From positions 1 through 64,000 of the forward strand of contig JAFDWB010000009.1 of assembly GCA_018268675.1 (NCBI GenBank): a DNA stretch of 64,000 nucleotides. Reading direction: 5' to 3'. Made by a program: the position numbers and the translations under genes. Positions 49,778 through 56,607 of the stretch are shown one piece after another (the stretch's first letter is position 1; each line of letters begins with the position of its first letter). The stretch is from Actinomycetota bacterium. Its GTDB lineage: Bacteria; Actinomycetota; Thermoleophilia; Solirubrobacterales; 70-9. The notes beneath the pieces were generated by a model. That model had not been told where the DNA came from, searched no databases, and worked only from the letters and a program-made list of their open reading frames with translations.

Positions 49778-50530
49778 ATGACCGAGCTGACCGAGATGCA
49801 GTCCGAGCTGTGCGACCGAAGCGACACCGACTACTCCGACCTCAGAGCGCTCTTCATCAACTGCACGCTGAAGCGCAGTCCCGAGATCTCCAACACCCAG
49901 GGGCTGATGGACATCTCGATGGAGATCATGCGGCGCAACGGGGTCGAGGTCGACTGCCTGAGGGCGATCGACCACGAGATCGCGACCGGCGTCTGGCCCG
50001 ACATGACCGAGCACGGCTGGCAGGTCGACGAGTGGCCGGCGATCTTCGAGCGGGTGATGGCGGCCGACATCCTCGTGATCGGCACGTCGATCTGGCTGGG
50101 TGAGAAGTCCTCGGTCGCGACCAAGATCGTCGAGCGCCTCTACGGCAACTCCCACCTCCTGAACGACGCCGGTCAGTACTCCTACTACGGCCGCGTCGGT
50201 GGCTGCCTCGTCACCGGTAACGAGGATGGCGTCAAGCACTGCGCGATGAACATCCTCTACTCGCTGCAGCACCTCGGCTACACCGTCCCGCCGCAGGCCG
50301 ACGCCGGTTGGATCGGAGAGGCCGGACCCGGCCCGTCCTACCTCGACGAGGGCTCGGGCGGCCCCGAGAACGACTTCACCAACCGCAACACCACCTTCGC
50401 CGCCTGGAACATGCTCCACCTGGCGCGGATGCTGAAGGACGCCGGCGGCATACCGGCACACGGCAATCAGCGACCGGCCTGGGACGCCGGCTGCAGCCTC
50501 GACTTCCCCAACCCGGAGTACCGGGTGTGA
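49778..50530 (+). CDS. Flavodoxin-like NAD(P)H-dependent oxidoreductase (FMN reductase family)
   Basis: 250 residues. The flavodoxin-like fold is read from DLRALFINCTLKRSPEISNT (phosphate-binding loop), VDCLRAIDHEIATGVWPDMT, MAADILVIGTSIWLGEKSSV and YSYYGRVGGCLVTGNEDGVK. Such proteins bind FMN and reduce quinones or flavins with NAD(P)H. The C-terminal part is longer than in simple FMN reductases (NRNTTFAAWNMLHLARMLKD). Good ribosome site GGGGGAGAG. It is followed after ~36 bases by the AbiE-like pair, separated by a palindromic promoter/operator region. Confidence 0.87.
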   Translation: MTELTEMQSELCDRSDTDYSDLRALFINCTLKRSPEISNTQGLMDISMEIMRRNGVEVDCLRAIDHEIATGVWPDMTEHGWQVDEWPAIFERVMAADILVIGTSIWLGEKSSVATKIVERLYGNSHLLNDAGQYSYYGRVGGCLVTGNEDGVKHCAMNILYSLQHLGYTVPPQADAGWIGEAGPGPSYLDEGSGGPENDFTNRNTTFAAWNMLHLARMLKDAGGIPAHGNQRPAWDAGCSLDFPNPEYRV

Positions 50531-50532
50531 GT

Positions 50533-50558
50533 TGTATCCTGTATTGATACGCGATACA
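50533..50558. promoter_or_regulatory. Palindromic operator/promoter of the AbiE-like pair
   Basis: TGTATC (50533-50538) and GATACA (50553-50558) form an outer dyad, and GTATC / GATAC (50534-50538, 50546-50550) a second, nested one. The cluster is strikingly AT-rich for this genome and ends 8 bases before the start codon at 50567, so it overlaps where a promoter for a nearly leaderless mRNA would lie. Autoregulation by the first gene's HTH protein is the natural reading. Confidence 0.6.
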
Positions 50559-50566
50559 CTCGGGCC

Positions 50567-51094
50567 ATGGTCAAGGCCGCCGACATCTACGTTCTCGCCG
50601 GACTGCTCGAGCAGGACGAGCAGTGGAGCTATCGGTCGCTGGCGCATCGGCTCCGGGTGGCGCACCCGGTCGTTCAGCGTGCCCTGGAGAGGGCAAAGGC
50701 GGCTGAGCTGTATTCACCGGATCGGCGCGGGCCTCATCTCCCTCACTTCGAGGAGTTCGCGGTCCACGCGCTGCGCTTCATCGCTCCGGCCCAGCTGGGC
50801 GCCCTCGTACCCGGCGTGCCGGCGGCCTGGGCGGCGGAGCCGATGGCCGGCGCGATCCGCTCCTCTGGCGATGAGCCGCCGCCGGTGTGGCCCTACGCTC
50901 AGGGTCGGGTGCGAGGCCAGGCGATCGAGCCACTGCATCCGGCCGCGCCCGAAGCGGTCGAGAGCTGGTCCGGGCTCGGCGAGCTCCTCGCCCTGCTCGA
51001 CAGCCTCCGCCTGGGGGATGCGCGGGTCCGCAACGTAGCCGGCGACCTTCTCGCCGAGAGGCTCCGCTCCTTGCCCTCGGTCGCGAACCAATGA
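50567..51094 (+). CDS. Winged-HTH protein of an AbiE-like two-gene module (putative antitoxin/regulator)
   Basis: 175 residues. The N-terminal ~60 residues form a winged helix (YVLAGLLEQDEQWSYRSLAH, RLRVAHPVVQRALERAKAAE, LYSPDRRGPHLPHFEEF), and the rest is a helical domain of unknown fold with ALRFIAPAQLGALVPGVPAA. The gene overlaps the next by 4 bases (ATGA), and that gene encodes an AbiEii-type nucleotidyltransferase. In known type IV toxin-antitoxin systems the first gene encodes the HTH antitoxin that represses its own promoter. This protein is not a close AbiEi match, so the name is inferred from order and domain type. Confidence 0.72.
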   Translation: MVKAADIYVLAGLLEQDEQWSYRSLAHRLRVAHPVVQRALERAKAAELYSPDRRGPHLPHFEEFAVHALRFIAPAQLGALVPGVPAAWAAEPMAGAIRSSGDEPPPVWPYAQGRVRGQAIEPLHPAAPEAVESWSGLGELLALLDSLRLGDARVRNVAGDLLAERLRSLPSVANQ

Positions 51095-51776
51095 GCGCAC
51101 CGCAGCTCGAGGCGGCTGCGGCGGTCCTCGGTCCGCTCGTCGACGAGGTCGTCTTCGTCGGCGGCGCGACCGTCCACCTCTGGATCACCGAGCCTGGCGC
51201 TGCCCCTGCCCGAGCCACCGACGACGTCGATGTGATCTGCGAGGTCGCGACCCGCGTCGAGTACCACCGGCTGGGGGAGAGGCTGCGCGAGCGGGGGCTT
51301 CGCGAGGCGATGGACGAGCCGGTCATCTGCCGCTGGCGTAGCGCCGACCCGAGCCTCGTCTTGGACGTGATGCCGACCGACCCCGACATCCTCGGCTTCT
51401 CCAACCCGTGGTACGAGGAGGCGATCGCGACCGCGGCGACGGTTGTTCTCGACTCGGGGGCCGGGATACGCGCCACGACGCCGGCGCCGCTGGTCGCGAC
51501 GAAGCTATGCGCATGGAAGGGCCGGGGCCGTGGTGACACGTTGGCAAGCCTCGATGTCCACGACGTGCTGACGCTGATCGACGGTCGACCCGAGCTGGTG
51601 GATGAAATCCGCTCCGCGCAGCCGGTTCTCCGGGATTACATCCGGGCCGAGCTGAGCAGGCTCCGGACGGGGCCGTACTTCGACTACGCGGTCGACGGCG
51701 CCACCGCGGCTACGGTTCGGTCGGTGCCGACCGCGCCCGTCTCGTCCGGGACCGTGTCGACGAGCTCCTCGCCTGA
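51091..51776 (+). pseudogene. AbiEii/AbiGii-like nucleotidyltransferase, probably frameshifted near its 3' end
   Basis: The protein starts VVFVGGATVHLWITE and continues ATDDVDVICEVATRVEYHRL, the G-G-x-n-D-x-D active site of DNA-polymerase-beta-like nucleotidyltransferases, followed by DPSLVLDVMPTDPDILGF and ATKLCAWKGRGRGDTLASLD (Lys plus D-x-x-D helix of AbiEii toxins). As written, the frame runs to 51993 and its last ~70 residues are a Ser/Arg-rich read-through across the antisense glycosyltransferase gene. If one G is restored near 51707-51710 (GCGGC to GCGGGC), the frame instead gives AGYGSVGADRARLVRDRVDE and stops at 51774-51776 just before the next gene. That reads like a real C-terminus. 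So a one-base loss (mutation or sequencing error) is likely. Confidence 0.72.
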
Positions 51777-51797
51777 CCGCAGCTCGCGGTCGCGTCG

Positions 51798-53294
51798 TTA
51801 CAGCTCGGCCGGCGTCTCGCCGGCGAGGACGGGGTCTGCCGTCGGGTCGAGGCGCGGGATGCTGGGGTCGGGGGCCACGCCGCCGGGGAGCAGTGGGCCG
51901 AAACCCTTCCGCGTCATCTCGCCCCAGTGCTGCTTGCCGCGGGCGAGGGTGTACCAGGCGCGCATTCGGACCAGGGCGAGCATCTGGCGGTAGCCGATGT
52001 TCTCGATCACAGCGCAGGCGGCGAGGCGCATGAGGTCGGACCAGCCCGGATAGCGACGGAAGGCCCGCTCCTCCATCAGGATCACGAGGAAGCTGAGGAC
52101 GAGGCCGTAGGTCAGGGCGATGGCCAGGAAGGCCAGCGCGAACGCCAGGGGGATGATGCCGAGGGCGACCGCGACCACGAAGAGCGTGTAGCCGACGCAC
52201 TCGATCGTCGGGCCGAGCAGCTCGAAGACGAGGAAGTACGGCATCGCCAGGCAGCCGATCCGCCCGAAGCGCGGTCGGAAGAGCATCGTCCGGTGGCGGG
52301 CGATCATCTCGATCAGGCCGCGCTGCCAACGGTCCCGCTGGCGCACGAGCGTGCCGAGATCCTCGGGGCACTCCGTCCAGCAGATCGGGTCGGGGAAGAA
52401 CGTGATCCGGCAGGGCTTTCGCTGTTCGCGCTGGTGGCGGTGGAGGCGCAGGACGAGCTCGGCGTCCTCGCCCACCGTGGTCGGGTCATAGCCACCCACC
52501 TCGACGCAGACGTCGCGGCGGAAGAGCCCGAACGCGCCGGAGATGATCATCAGCATGCCGCCCTTCGACCAGCCCACGCGTCCGCCGAGGAAGGCCCGGA
52601 GGTACTCGACGATCTGGAGGTTCGCCAGGAGGTTGCGAGGGGTGCGCACCTCGACGAGGTGGCCGTTCTCGAACCGCGATCCGTTGACGACGCGGACGAT
52701 CCCGCCGACGGCGACGGTCTCGGGCGCCGCCTGAAACTCCCAGACCAGCCGCGAAAGCGCGCCGGCGTCCAACATCGAGTCGCCGTCGATCGCACAGAAG
52801 AGCGGGTAGTTGGCGTGGTTGATCCCGGCGTTGAGGGCGTCGGCCTTGCCGCCGTTCACCTTGTCGATGACGACGACCCGGGGCTCCAGCGGGCTCGCGT
52901 ACACGGCGCGAACCAGCTTCGTGGGGAGGTTCGAGCGCGGCACCCGACCAACCTCGACGAGCCCGAACGCGTCCTTCAGGACCGCCAGCGTCCCGTCGGT
53001 GGAGCCATCGTTGACGACGACGATCTCGAACTCGATGAACTGCGACCCCAGCAGCGAGCGCAGCGACGCGACGATCGAGGGCTCCTCGTTGTAGGCCGGC
53101 ACGAGGATCGAGACCGGCATGCTCATCTCCGACTCGGCGACGGACCGGTAATCGCGCAACGGCCGGCGCCTGACGTAGTGCTCGATCGCCCGCCAGCCGG
53201 CGATCGCGAGGACGGTGTAGATCGCCTGCAGGACGATGACGTAGCTGAGCATGAAGACGTTGAAGCCGCGCAGGAACTCCTCGAGCGTGGTCAT
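51798..53294 (-). CDS. Membrane-bound family 2 glycosyltransferase (processive type)
   Basis: 498 residues. One N-terminal membrane helix (FMLSYVIVLQAIYTVLAIAG), then a GT2 catalytic domain with SILVPAYNEEPSIVASL, EIVVVNDGSTDGT, NGGKADALNAGIN, the D-x-D in FCAIDGDSMLD, GEDAELVLR and the Q-x-x-R-W product motif RQRDRWQRGL. Three to four C-terminal helices follow. This is the layout of PgaC/IcaA or cellulose/hyaluronan synthase-like enzymes, which polymerise a beta-linked sugar at the cytoplasmic face and push it out. Its start overlaps the HEAT-repeat gene stop by one base (TGATG), so the two are translationally coupled. Polymer unknown. Confidence 0.92.
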   Translation of the reverse strand: MTTLEEFLRGFNVFMLSYVIVLQAIYTVLAIAGWRAIEHYVRRRPLRDYRSVAESEMSMPVSILVPAYNEEPSIVASLRSLLGSQFIEFEIVVVNDGSTDGTLAVLKDAFGLVEVGRVPRSNLPTKLVRAVYASPLEPRVVVIDKVNGGKADALNAGINHANYPLFCAIDGDSMLDAGALSRLVWEFQAAPETVAVGGIVRVVNGSRFENGHLVEVRTPRNLLANLQIVEYLRAFLGGRVGWSKGGMLMIISGAFGLFRRDVCVEVGGYDPTTVGEDAELVLRLHRHQREQRKPCRITFFPDPICWTECPEDLGTLVRQRDRWQRGLIEMIARHRTMLFRPRFGRIGCLAMPYFLVFELLGPTIECVGYTLFVVAVALGIIPLAFALAFLAIALTYGLVLSFLVILMEERAFRRYPGWSDLMRLAACAVIENIGYRQMLALVRMRAWYTLARGKQHWGEMTRKGFGPLLPGGVAPDPSIPRLDPTADPVLAGETPAEL

Positions 53295-54346
53295 CAGGCC
53301 GCCGCCTGCTCGACGAGGACGGCATGCAGCGCCAGTTGCTCGCGCGCCCGATCCGCCGCGTATCGATCCTCGTGCTCGACCGCCTCTCGGAGCACCTCGA
53401 GCCCCGGGTCACCGAGTTCGCGGAGCGCGCGGGCGGCATTCGCACGCACCCACCAGGCGCGATCGGAAAGGCACCGCTCGAGCGGTTGCAGCGCCTCGGC
53501 GGCGCCCAGGGTGCCGAGTGATTTGGCCGCCTGCGCACGAACCGCCCAGACCTCCGACGACAGCGCCGTGACCAGCGCCGGGACGCAGGCCGGCGCACCG
53601 ACGCGCCCGAGTGACCGGGCGGCGGAGATCCGGACCTCCACCGAATCGCTGCGCAGCAGCTCGGCGAGGGGGCCGGCGGCGCGCGGGTCGGCCGCGAGTC
53701 CCAACGCCCGCACCAGGCTCGCATCGCTTGCGGTGGGTCCGCTCTCCAGCGCCGCGAGGATCGTCTCCACCGCCCATGGCGCCCCGAGCCGCTCGATGAT
53801 CCGCTCCGGGGGAAGGACCTCGGCGGCGAGGCCGGCGATCAGCACCTCGGCAGCGCGCGGCGTCGCGGCGCGAGCGAGGCCGGAGCAGGCGACCAGGCGC
53901 ACGTCGGGGTCAGGGTCGCCGAGCAGCGGGGCGATCTGCTCGACCGCCGCCGAGGTGCCGGGCCGCGAAAGGAGGAAGGCGGCGCGGGCGCGGGTGAGCG
54001 CCCGCCCGGAACCGAGGTCCGCGATCAGGCGGGAGCGCAGCGAGGACGCCTCCATGCCGCGCCCGATCGCCTCGAAGTCGGCCGGCTTGAGCGTTTCGTG
54101 CCCGGCGTCGATCGAGATCGCGAGGTCGATCTGGGCCTCCTCGTCATCCTCGGCGCCGGTGAAGGTCGCGGCGATCGCGGCCACGTCGGCGGTGCCGAAC
54201 ACCTCGGCGTAGCGCGCCCGGCGATCGGCGGACCGCAGCTCGCGGCGATCGCGCCGCAGCTTGCGGGCGAGGGCGAGTCCGAGCATGGCCAACCACAGCA
54301 ACAGGCTCGACCCGACCAGCAGGAGGAGACCGGACAGGACGCTCAT
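53294..54346 (-). CDS. Membrane-anchored HEAT-repeat protein
   Basis: 350 residues. One N-terminal membrane helix (VLSGLLLLVGSSLLLWLAMLG), a basic juxtamembrane stretch (ARKLRRDRRELRSADRRARY), then HEAT/PBS-lyase-like repeats from about residue 120 to the end, for example DPDPDVRLVACSGLARAATP, SDSVEVRISAARSLGRVGAP, SSEVWAVRAQAAKSLGTLGA and SDRAWWVRANAARALRELGD. HEAT repeats form a curved scaffold for protein binding. Coupled with a GT2 synthase gene downstream, it probably assembles or controls the polysaccharide synthase on the inner membrane face. Start ATG 54346; an earlier start would put 16 residues before the helix. Confidence 0.87.
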   Translation of the reverse strand: MSVLSGLLLLVGSSLLLWLAMLGLALARKLRRDRRELRSADRRARYAEVFGTADVAAIAATFTGAEDDEEAQIDLAISIDAGHETLKPADFEAIGRGMEASSLRSRLIADLGSGRALTRARAAFLLSRPGTSAAVEQIAPLLGDPDPDVRLVACSGLARAATPRAAEVLIAGLAAEVLPPERIIERLGAPWAVETILAALESGPTASDASLVRALGLAADPRAAGPLAELLRSDSVEVRISAARSLGRVGAPACVPALVTALSSEVWAVRAQAAKSLGTLGAAEALQPLERCLSDRAWWVRANAARALRELGDPGLEVLREAVEHEDRYAADRAREQLALHAVLVEQAAA

Positions 54347-54436
54347 CTTGTCCCTCGCTATCGGCGCTTCCGGGCCGCGGCTAAAGCTGTGCACACGCCC
54401 GTGTCGCGGCCGGCGGAGTCGACCCCGGCACGGGTC

Positions 54437-54946
54437 TCAGGCCATGCCGCTCGTCTCGAGCCAACCGCGGACCACGTCCTGCTCGGGGCCCCAGGCCGCC
54501 CATACCGAGCGTCCCCACTCGTAGGCGCGGTCGCGGGCCACGGCCGGGTCGCCGTCGAGCGGCACGTGGACGAAGCTCAAGGTGCGGGGCCGGCCGGCAT
54601 CCGGCCGTCGCAGGCGGCGGAAGACCGGGCGCTCGACCATCCGCCTGTGGAGGCGGGTTCCCTCGGCCGGATCGACGTCCCGCTCGAGGAAGAGCGCGAG
54701 CGTCATCAGGTGGATGGCGACCGACCGGATCGCCCGCGGATCGTCACCGTCCGGGTGCTGGGCGGCGTAGGCGTCGACGACGATCTGGTGGAACCGCATC
54801 CGCCTCGGATCCTGGTACTGGGCGGCCAGCAACGCGCCGTAGCCCCGCCAGCAGGCCGCCGAGCCGCGCATGTAGGGGTGGGTGGGACCCGTCTCGACCG
54901 GCAACGCGATGCCGCAGCCGGGGCAGGTCTCGAGCGAAGGGGGCAC
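54437..54946 (-). CDS. DUF5946 family protein
   Basis: 169 residues. The N-terminal PPSLETCPGCGIALPVETGP runs into THPYMRGSAACWRGYGALLA. This CxxC-containing opening plus GPTHPYM and a CW-x-x-Y segment is the signature of DUF5946. A histidine-rich helix RFHQIVVDAYAAQHPDG and LMTLALFLERDVDPA follow, so metal binding by Cys/His is likely. GTG 54946 is chosen because it places the CPGC at residue 8. It is the last gene of a minus-strand set behind the DHFR-like and monooxygenase-like genes. Function unknown. Confidence 0.8.
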   Translation of the reverse strand: MPPSLETCPGCGIALPVETGPTHPYMRGSAACWRGYGALLAAQYQDPRRMRFHQIVVDAYAAQHPDGDDPRAIRSVAIHLMTLALFLERDVDPAEGTRLHRRMVERPVFRRLRRPDAGRPRTLSFVHVPLDGDPAVARDRAYEWGRSVWAAWGPEQDVVRGWLETSGMA

Positions 54947-54975
54947 GACGGGGAGGATGACGCTCGGGGCATCCG

Positions 54976-55263
54976 TCAGCCGGGCCGGCGCATGCCCGCC
55001 ACCTCGTATTCGGCGACCTCCGCGCCGGTGATCGCGGCCCGCTGGGCGTCGGTCGGCCCGGTCCCGCGGAAGGCCTCCACGTCGGCGCGGCTCTCCCAGC
55101 GCTCGAAGACGTCGATGCGCGCCGGGTCGAGCGGATCCGCCGAGAGGGCGAAGTCGAGGCAGCCCTCGGCTCGGCGGGCGCGCTCGACCACGGAGGCGCA
55201 GTCGGCGAGGTAGGCCGCCCTCGTGTCCGGCTCGACGAGCAGATGGCCGGCGACGATGATCAT
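54976..55263 (-). CDS. Antibiotic biosynthesis monooxygenase (ABM/YgiN-like) domain protein
   Basis: 95 residues, a single ferredoxin-like ABM domain: MIIVAGHLLVEPDTRAAYLA, VVERARRAEGCLDFALSADP, IDVFERWESRADVEAFRGTG. Such small dimeric proteins oxidise quinol-like substrates without cofactors or act as stress-linked scavengers. The start overlaps the DHFR-like gene's stop by 4 bases (ATGA), so translation is coupled. It is under the putative control of the TetR operators at 55854-55909. Confidence 0.9.
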   Translation of the reverse strand: MIIVAGHLLVEPDTRAAYLADCASVVERARRAEGCLDFALSADPLDPARIDVFERWESRADVEAFRGTGPTDAQRAAITGAEVAEYEVAGMRRPG

Positions 55264-55832
55264 CGCCCGCTCCCCGCCGGGGCGGTATCGAGGTCGTAGC
55301 GGAGCACCAGGACCCCGGAGCCGAATCGCCGCTCGTCGAGCAGCCGCAGCGGTCGGGCCGGACCGCCGGTGCCGAACAGGCGGGTGCCGGAGCCCACCAG
55401 GGCCGGGTGGACCAGGAGGCGCAGCTCGTCGAGGACACCTGACGTCAACGCGCTCCTCACCGCCCCCGCGCCGGCGAACACGGCGATGTCACCGGCGGCG
55501 TCCGCGGCGGCCCGGATCGCCGCGGCGGGGTCTCCTTCGAGCACCTTGCTGTTATGCCATGCCAGGTCCTCCCGCGGGTGGCCGAGGATGTACTTCGGCA
55601 ACTCGTGCATACGTCGCCGCTGCGTCTCGGAGACCTCCGGCCCCGCCGCCGGCCAGAACCGCGCGAGCCCCTCGTAGGCGACGCGGCCGAGGACCATGCC
55701 GCCGATCGATTCGAGCATGCCGTCGATGTGCTCGTCGAACTCCTCGTCGGCCGACCACCACCCGAGACCACCCTCGGCATCGTCGACGTATCCGTCCACC
55801 GACACGCTGATATGCGCGTACACCCGTGTCAT
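55260..55832 (-). CDS. Dihydrofolate reductase-like (RibD C-terminal) protein
   Basis: 190 residues of the DHFR/RibD-C fold: RVYAHISVSVDGYVDDAEGG, GGMVLGRVAYEGLARFW, ARFWPAAGPEVSETQ, KYILGHPREDLAWHNSKVLE, AGDIAVFAGAGAVRSAL, ELRLLVHPALVGSGTRLFG. This widespread stand-alone group (YwjB/YyaP-like) probably reduces an unknown pterin- or flavin-like substrate with NADPH. ATG 55832 is chosen for the strong GGAGGAGGG ribosome site. It is the first gene of a three-gene operon (DHFR-like, ABM, DUF5946), divergent from a TetR gene with two operators between. Confidence 0.9.
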   Translation of the reverse strand: MTRVYAHISVSVDGYVDDAEGGLGWWSADEEFDEHIDGMLESIGGMVLGRVAYEGLARFWPAAGPEVSETQRRRMHELPKYILGHPREDLAWHNSKVLEGDPAAAIRAAADAAGDIAVFAGAGAVRSALTSGVLDELRLLVHPALVGSGTRLFGTGGPARPLRLLDERRFGSGVLVLRYDLDTAPAGSGR

Positions 55833-55853
55833 GCGATCCCTCCTCCGTCCGAC

Positions 55854-55875
55854 TTCTTGGATCATCGACCAAGAA
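55854..55875. promoter_or_regulatory. TetR operator 1 (candidate)
   Basis: A perfect dyad TTCTTGG (55854-55860) / CCAAGAA (55869-55875) separated by 8 bases, in the 92-base gap between divergent DHFR-like and TetR genes. The gap is notably AT-rich for this genome. It is a natural binding site for the adjacent TetR protein. Confidence 0.75.
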
Positions 55876-55881
55876 CATAAC

Positions 55882-55909
55882 GACTTTTTGGTTATTTCAT
55901 CAAGAAGTC
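55882..55909. promoter_or_regulatory. TetR operator 2 (candidate)
   Basis: A second dyad, GACTTTTTG (55882-55890) and CAAGAAGTC (55901-55909), with one mismatch. Operators 1 and 2 share CAAGAA and CTT elements, and the outermost sequences also pair (CGACTTCTTG at 55850-55859 with CAAGAAGTCG). Two sites allow control of both divergent promoters. Confidence 0.65.
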
Positions 55910-55924
55910 GTCTAGGATCGGGTG

Positions 55925-56536
55925 ATGACCCGCACGGGACGCCCGCGTAGCTTCAGCGAGCCGGCGGTCGTCGAGGCCGCGACCGAGGTCTTCTGGGAGC
56001 GCGGCTACGCCGGCACGAGCGTGCAGCGACTCGGCGAGCGGGCGGGGGTGCTGCCGGGGAGTCTGCATGCCGCCTTCGGCGACAAGCGGGCGCTGTTCCT
56101 GCGGGCGCTCGGCCACTATGCGCAGGGCCAACGCGAGGCCGCCGCGTGGCTGCGGGAGCCGGGCCCGGTGCTGCCGCGGCTGCGGGAGATGATGTACGGG
56201 ATCGCCGCCGCGGCAGGGACCGCGCAACCGCGCGGTTGCATGCTGGGCAACACGGCCATCGAGGCGGCCGGCGACGAAGAGACCGCCGGGATGGTGCGCG
56301 AGGCGTTCTCCGAGCTCGAGGCGGCCCTTGCCGAGGCACTCGCCCGCGGCCGGTCCGACGGCGAGGTCAGGCACGAGGTCGAGCCTCTCCCTCAGGCACG
56401 GGCGCTCCTCGCCACCATGCAGGGCCTGCACGTGCTGGCGCGCGTGGAGACCGACCCGGGTCGGCTGCGCGAGGCGGTCGACGCCACGCTCGGGCCACTG
56501 GCAGAGACCGCGCCTGAGGACCCCCGCACCGCCTGA
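55925..56536 (+). CDS. TetR family transcriptional regulator of the divergent DHFR-like operon
   Basis: 203 residues from ATG 55925. HTH: SEPAVVEAATEVFWERGYAG, TSVQRLGERAGVLPGSLHAA, FGDKRALFLRALGHYAQGQR, a TetR_N type with the FGDK turn of the AcrR/YxaF-like group. The C-terminal domain has the PRGCMLGNTAIEAAGDEETA segment found in regulators such as YxaF/LmrA and RutR-like proteins that often sense quinones or planar drugs. With a quinol-monooxygenase-like and a DHFR-like gene in the divergent operon, a quinone or electrophile stress role is plausible. It most likely represses both transcripts through the two dyads in the gap. Confidence 0.9.
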   Translation: MTRTGRPRSFSEPAVVEAATEVFWERGYAGTSVQRLGERAGVLPGSLHAAFGDKRALFLRALGHYAQGQREAAAWLREPGPVLPRLREMMYGIAAAAGTAQPRGCMLGNTAIEAAGDEETAGMVREAFSELEAALAEALARGRSDGEVRHEVEPLPQARALLATMQGLHVLARVETDPGRLREAVDATLGPLAETAPEDPRTA

Positions 56537-56607
56537 GACGGCACTCTGAACGGCGCCCCGCCGGGGTCACTCGCGGTGCGTCCGGACCTTCCATCTCACT
56601 CCCCTCG

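Noticed and set aside
51777-51993. The last ~70 codons of the AbiEii-like frame as a genuine C-terminal domain
   Set aside because: Ser/Arg/Pro-rich read-through entirely antisense to the glycosyltransferase; a one-base shift gives a natural end at 51776.
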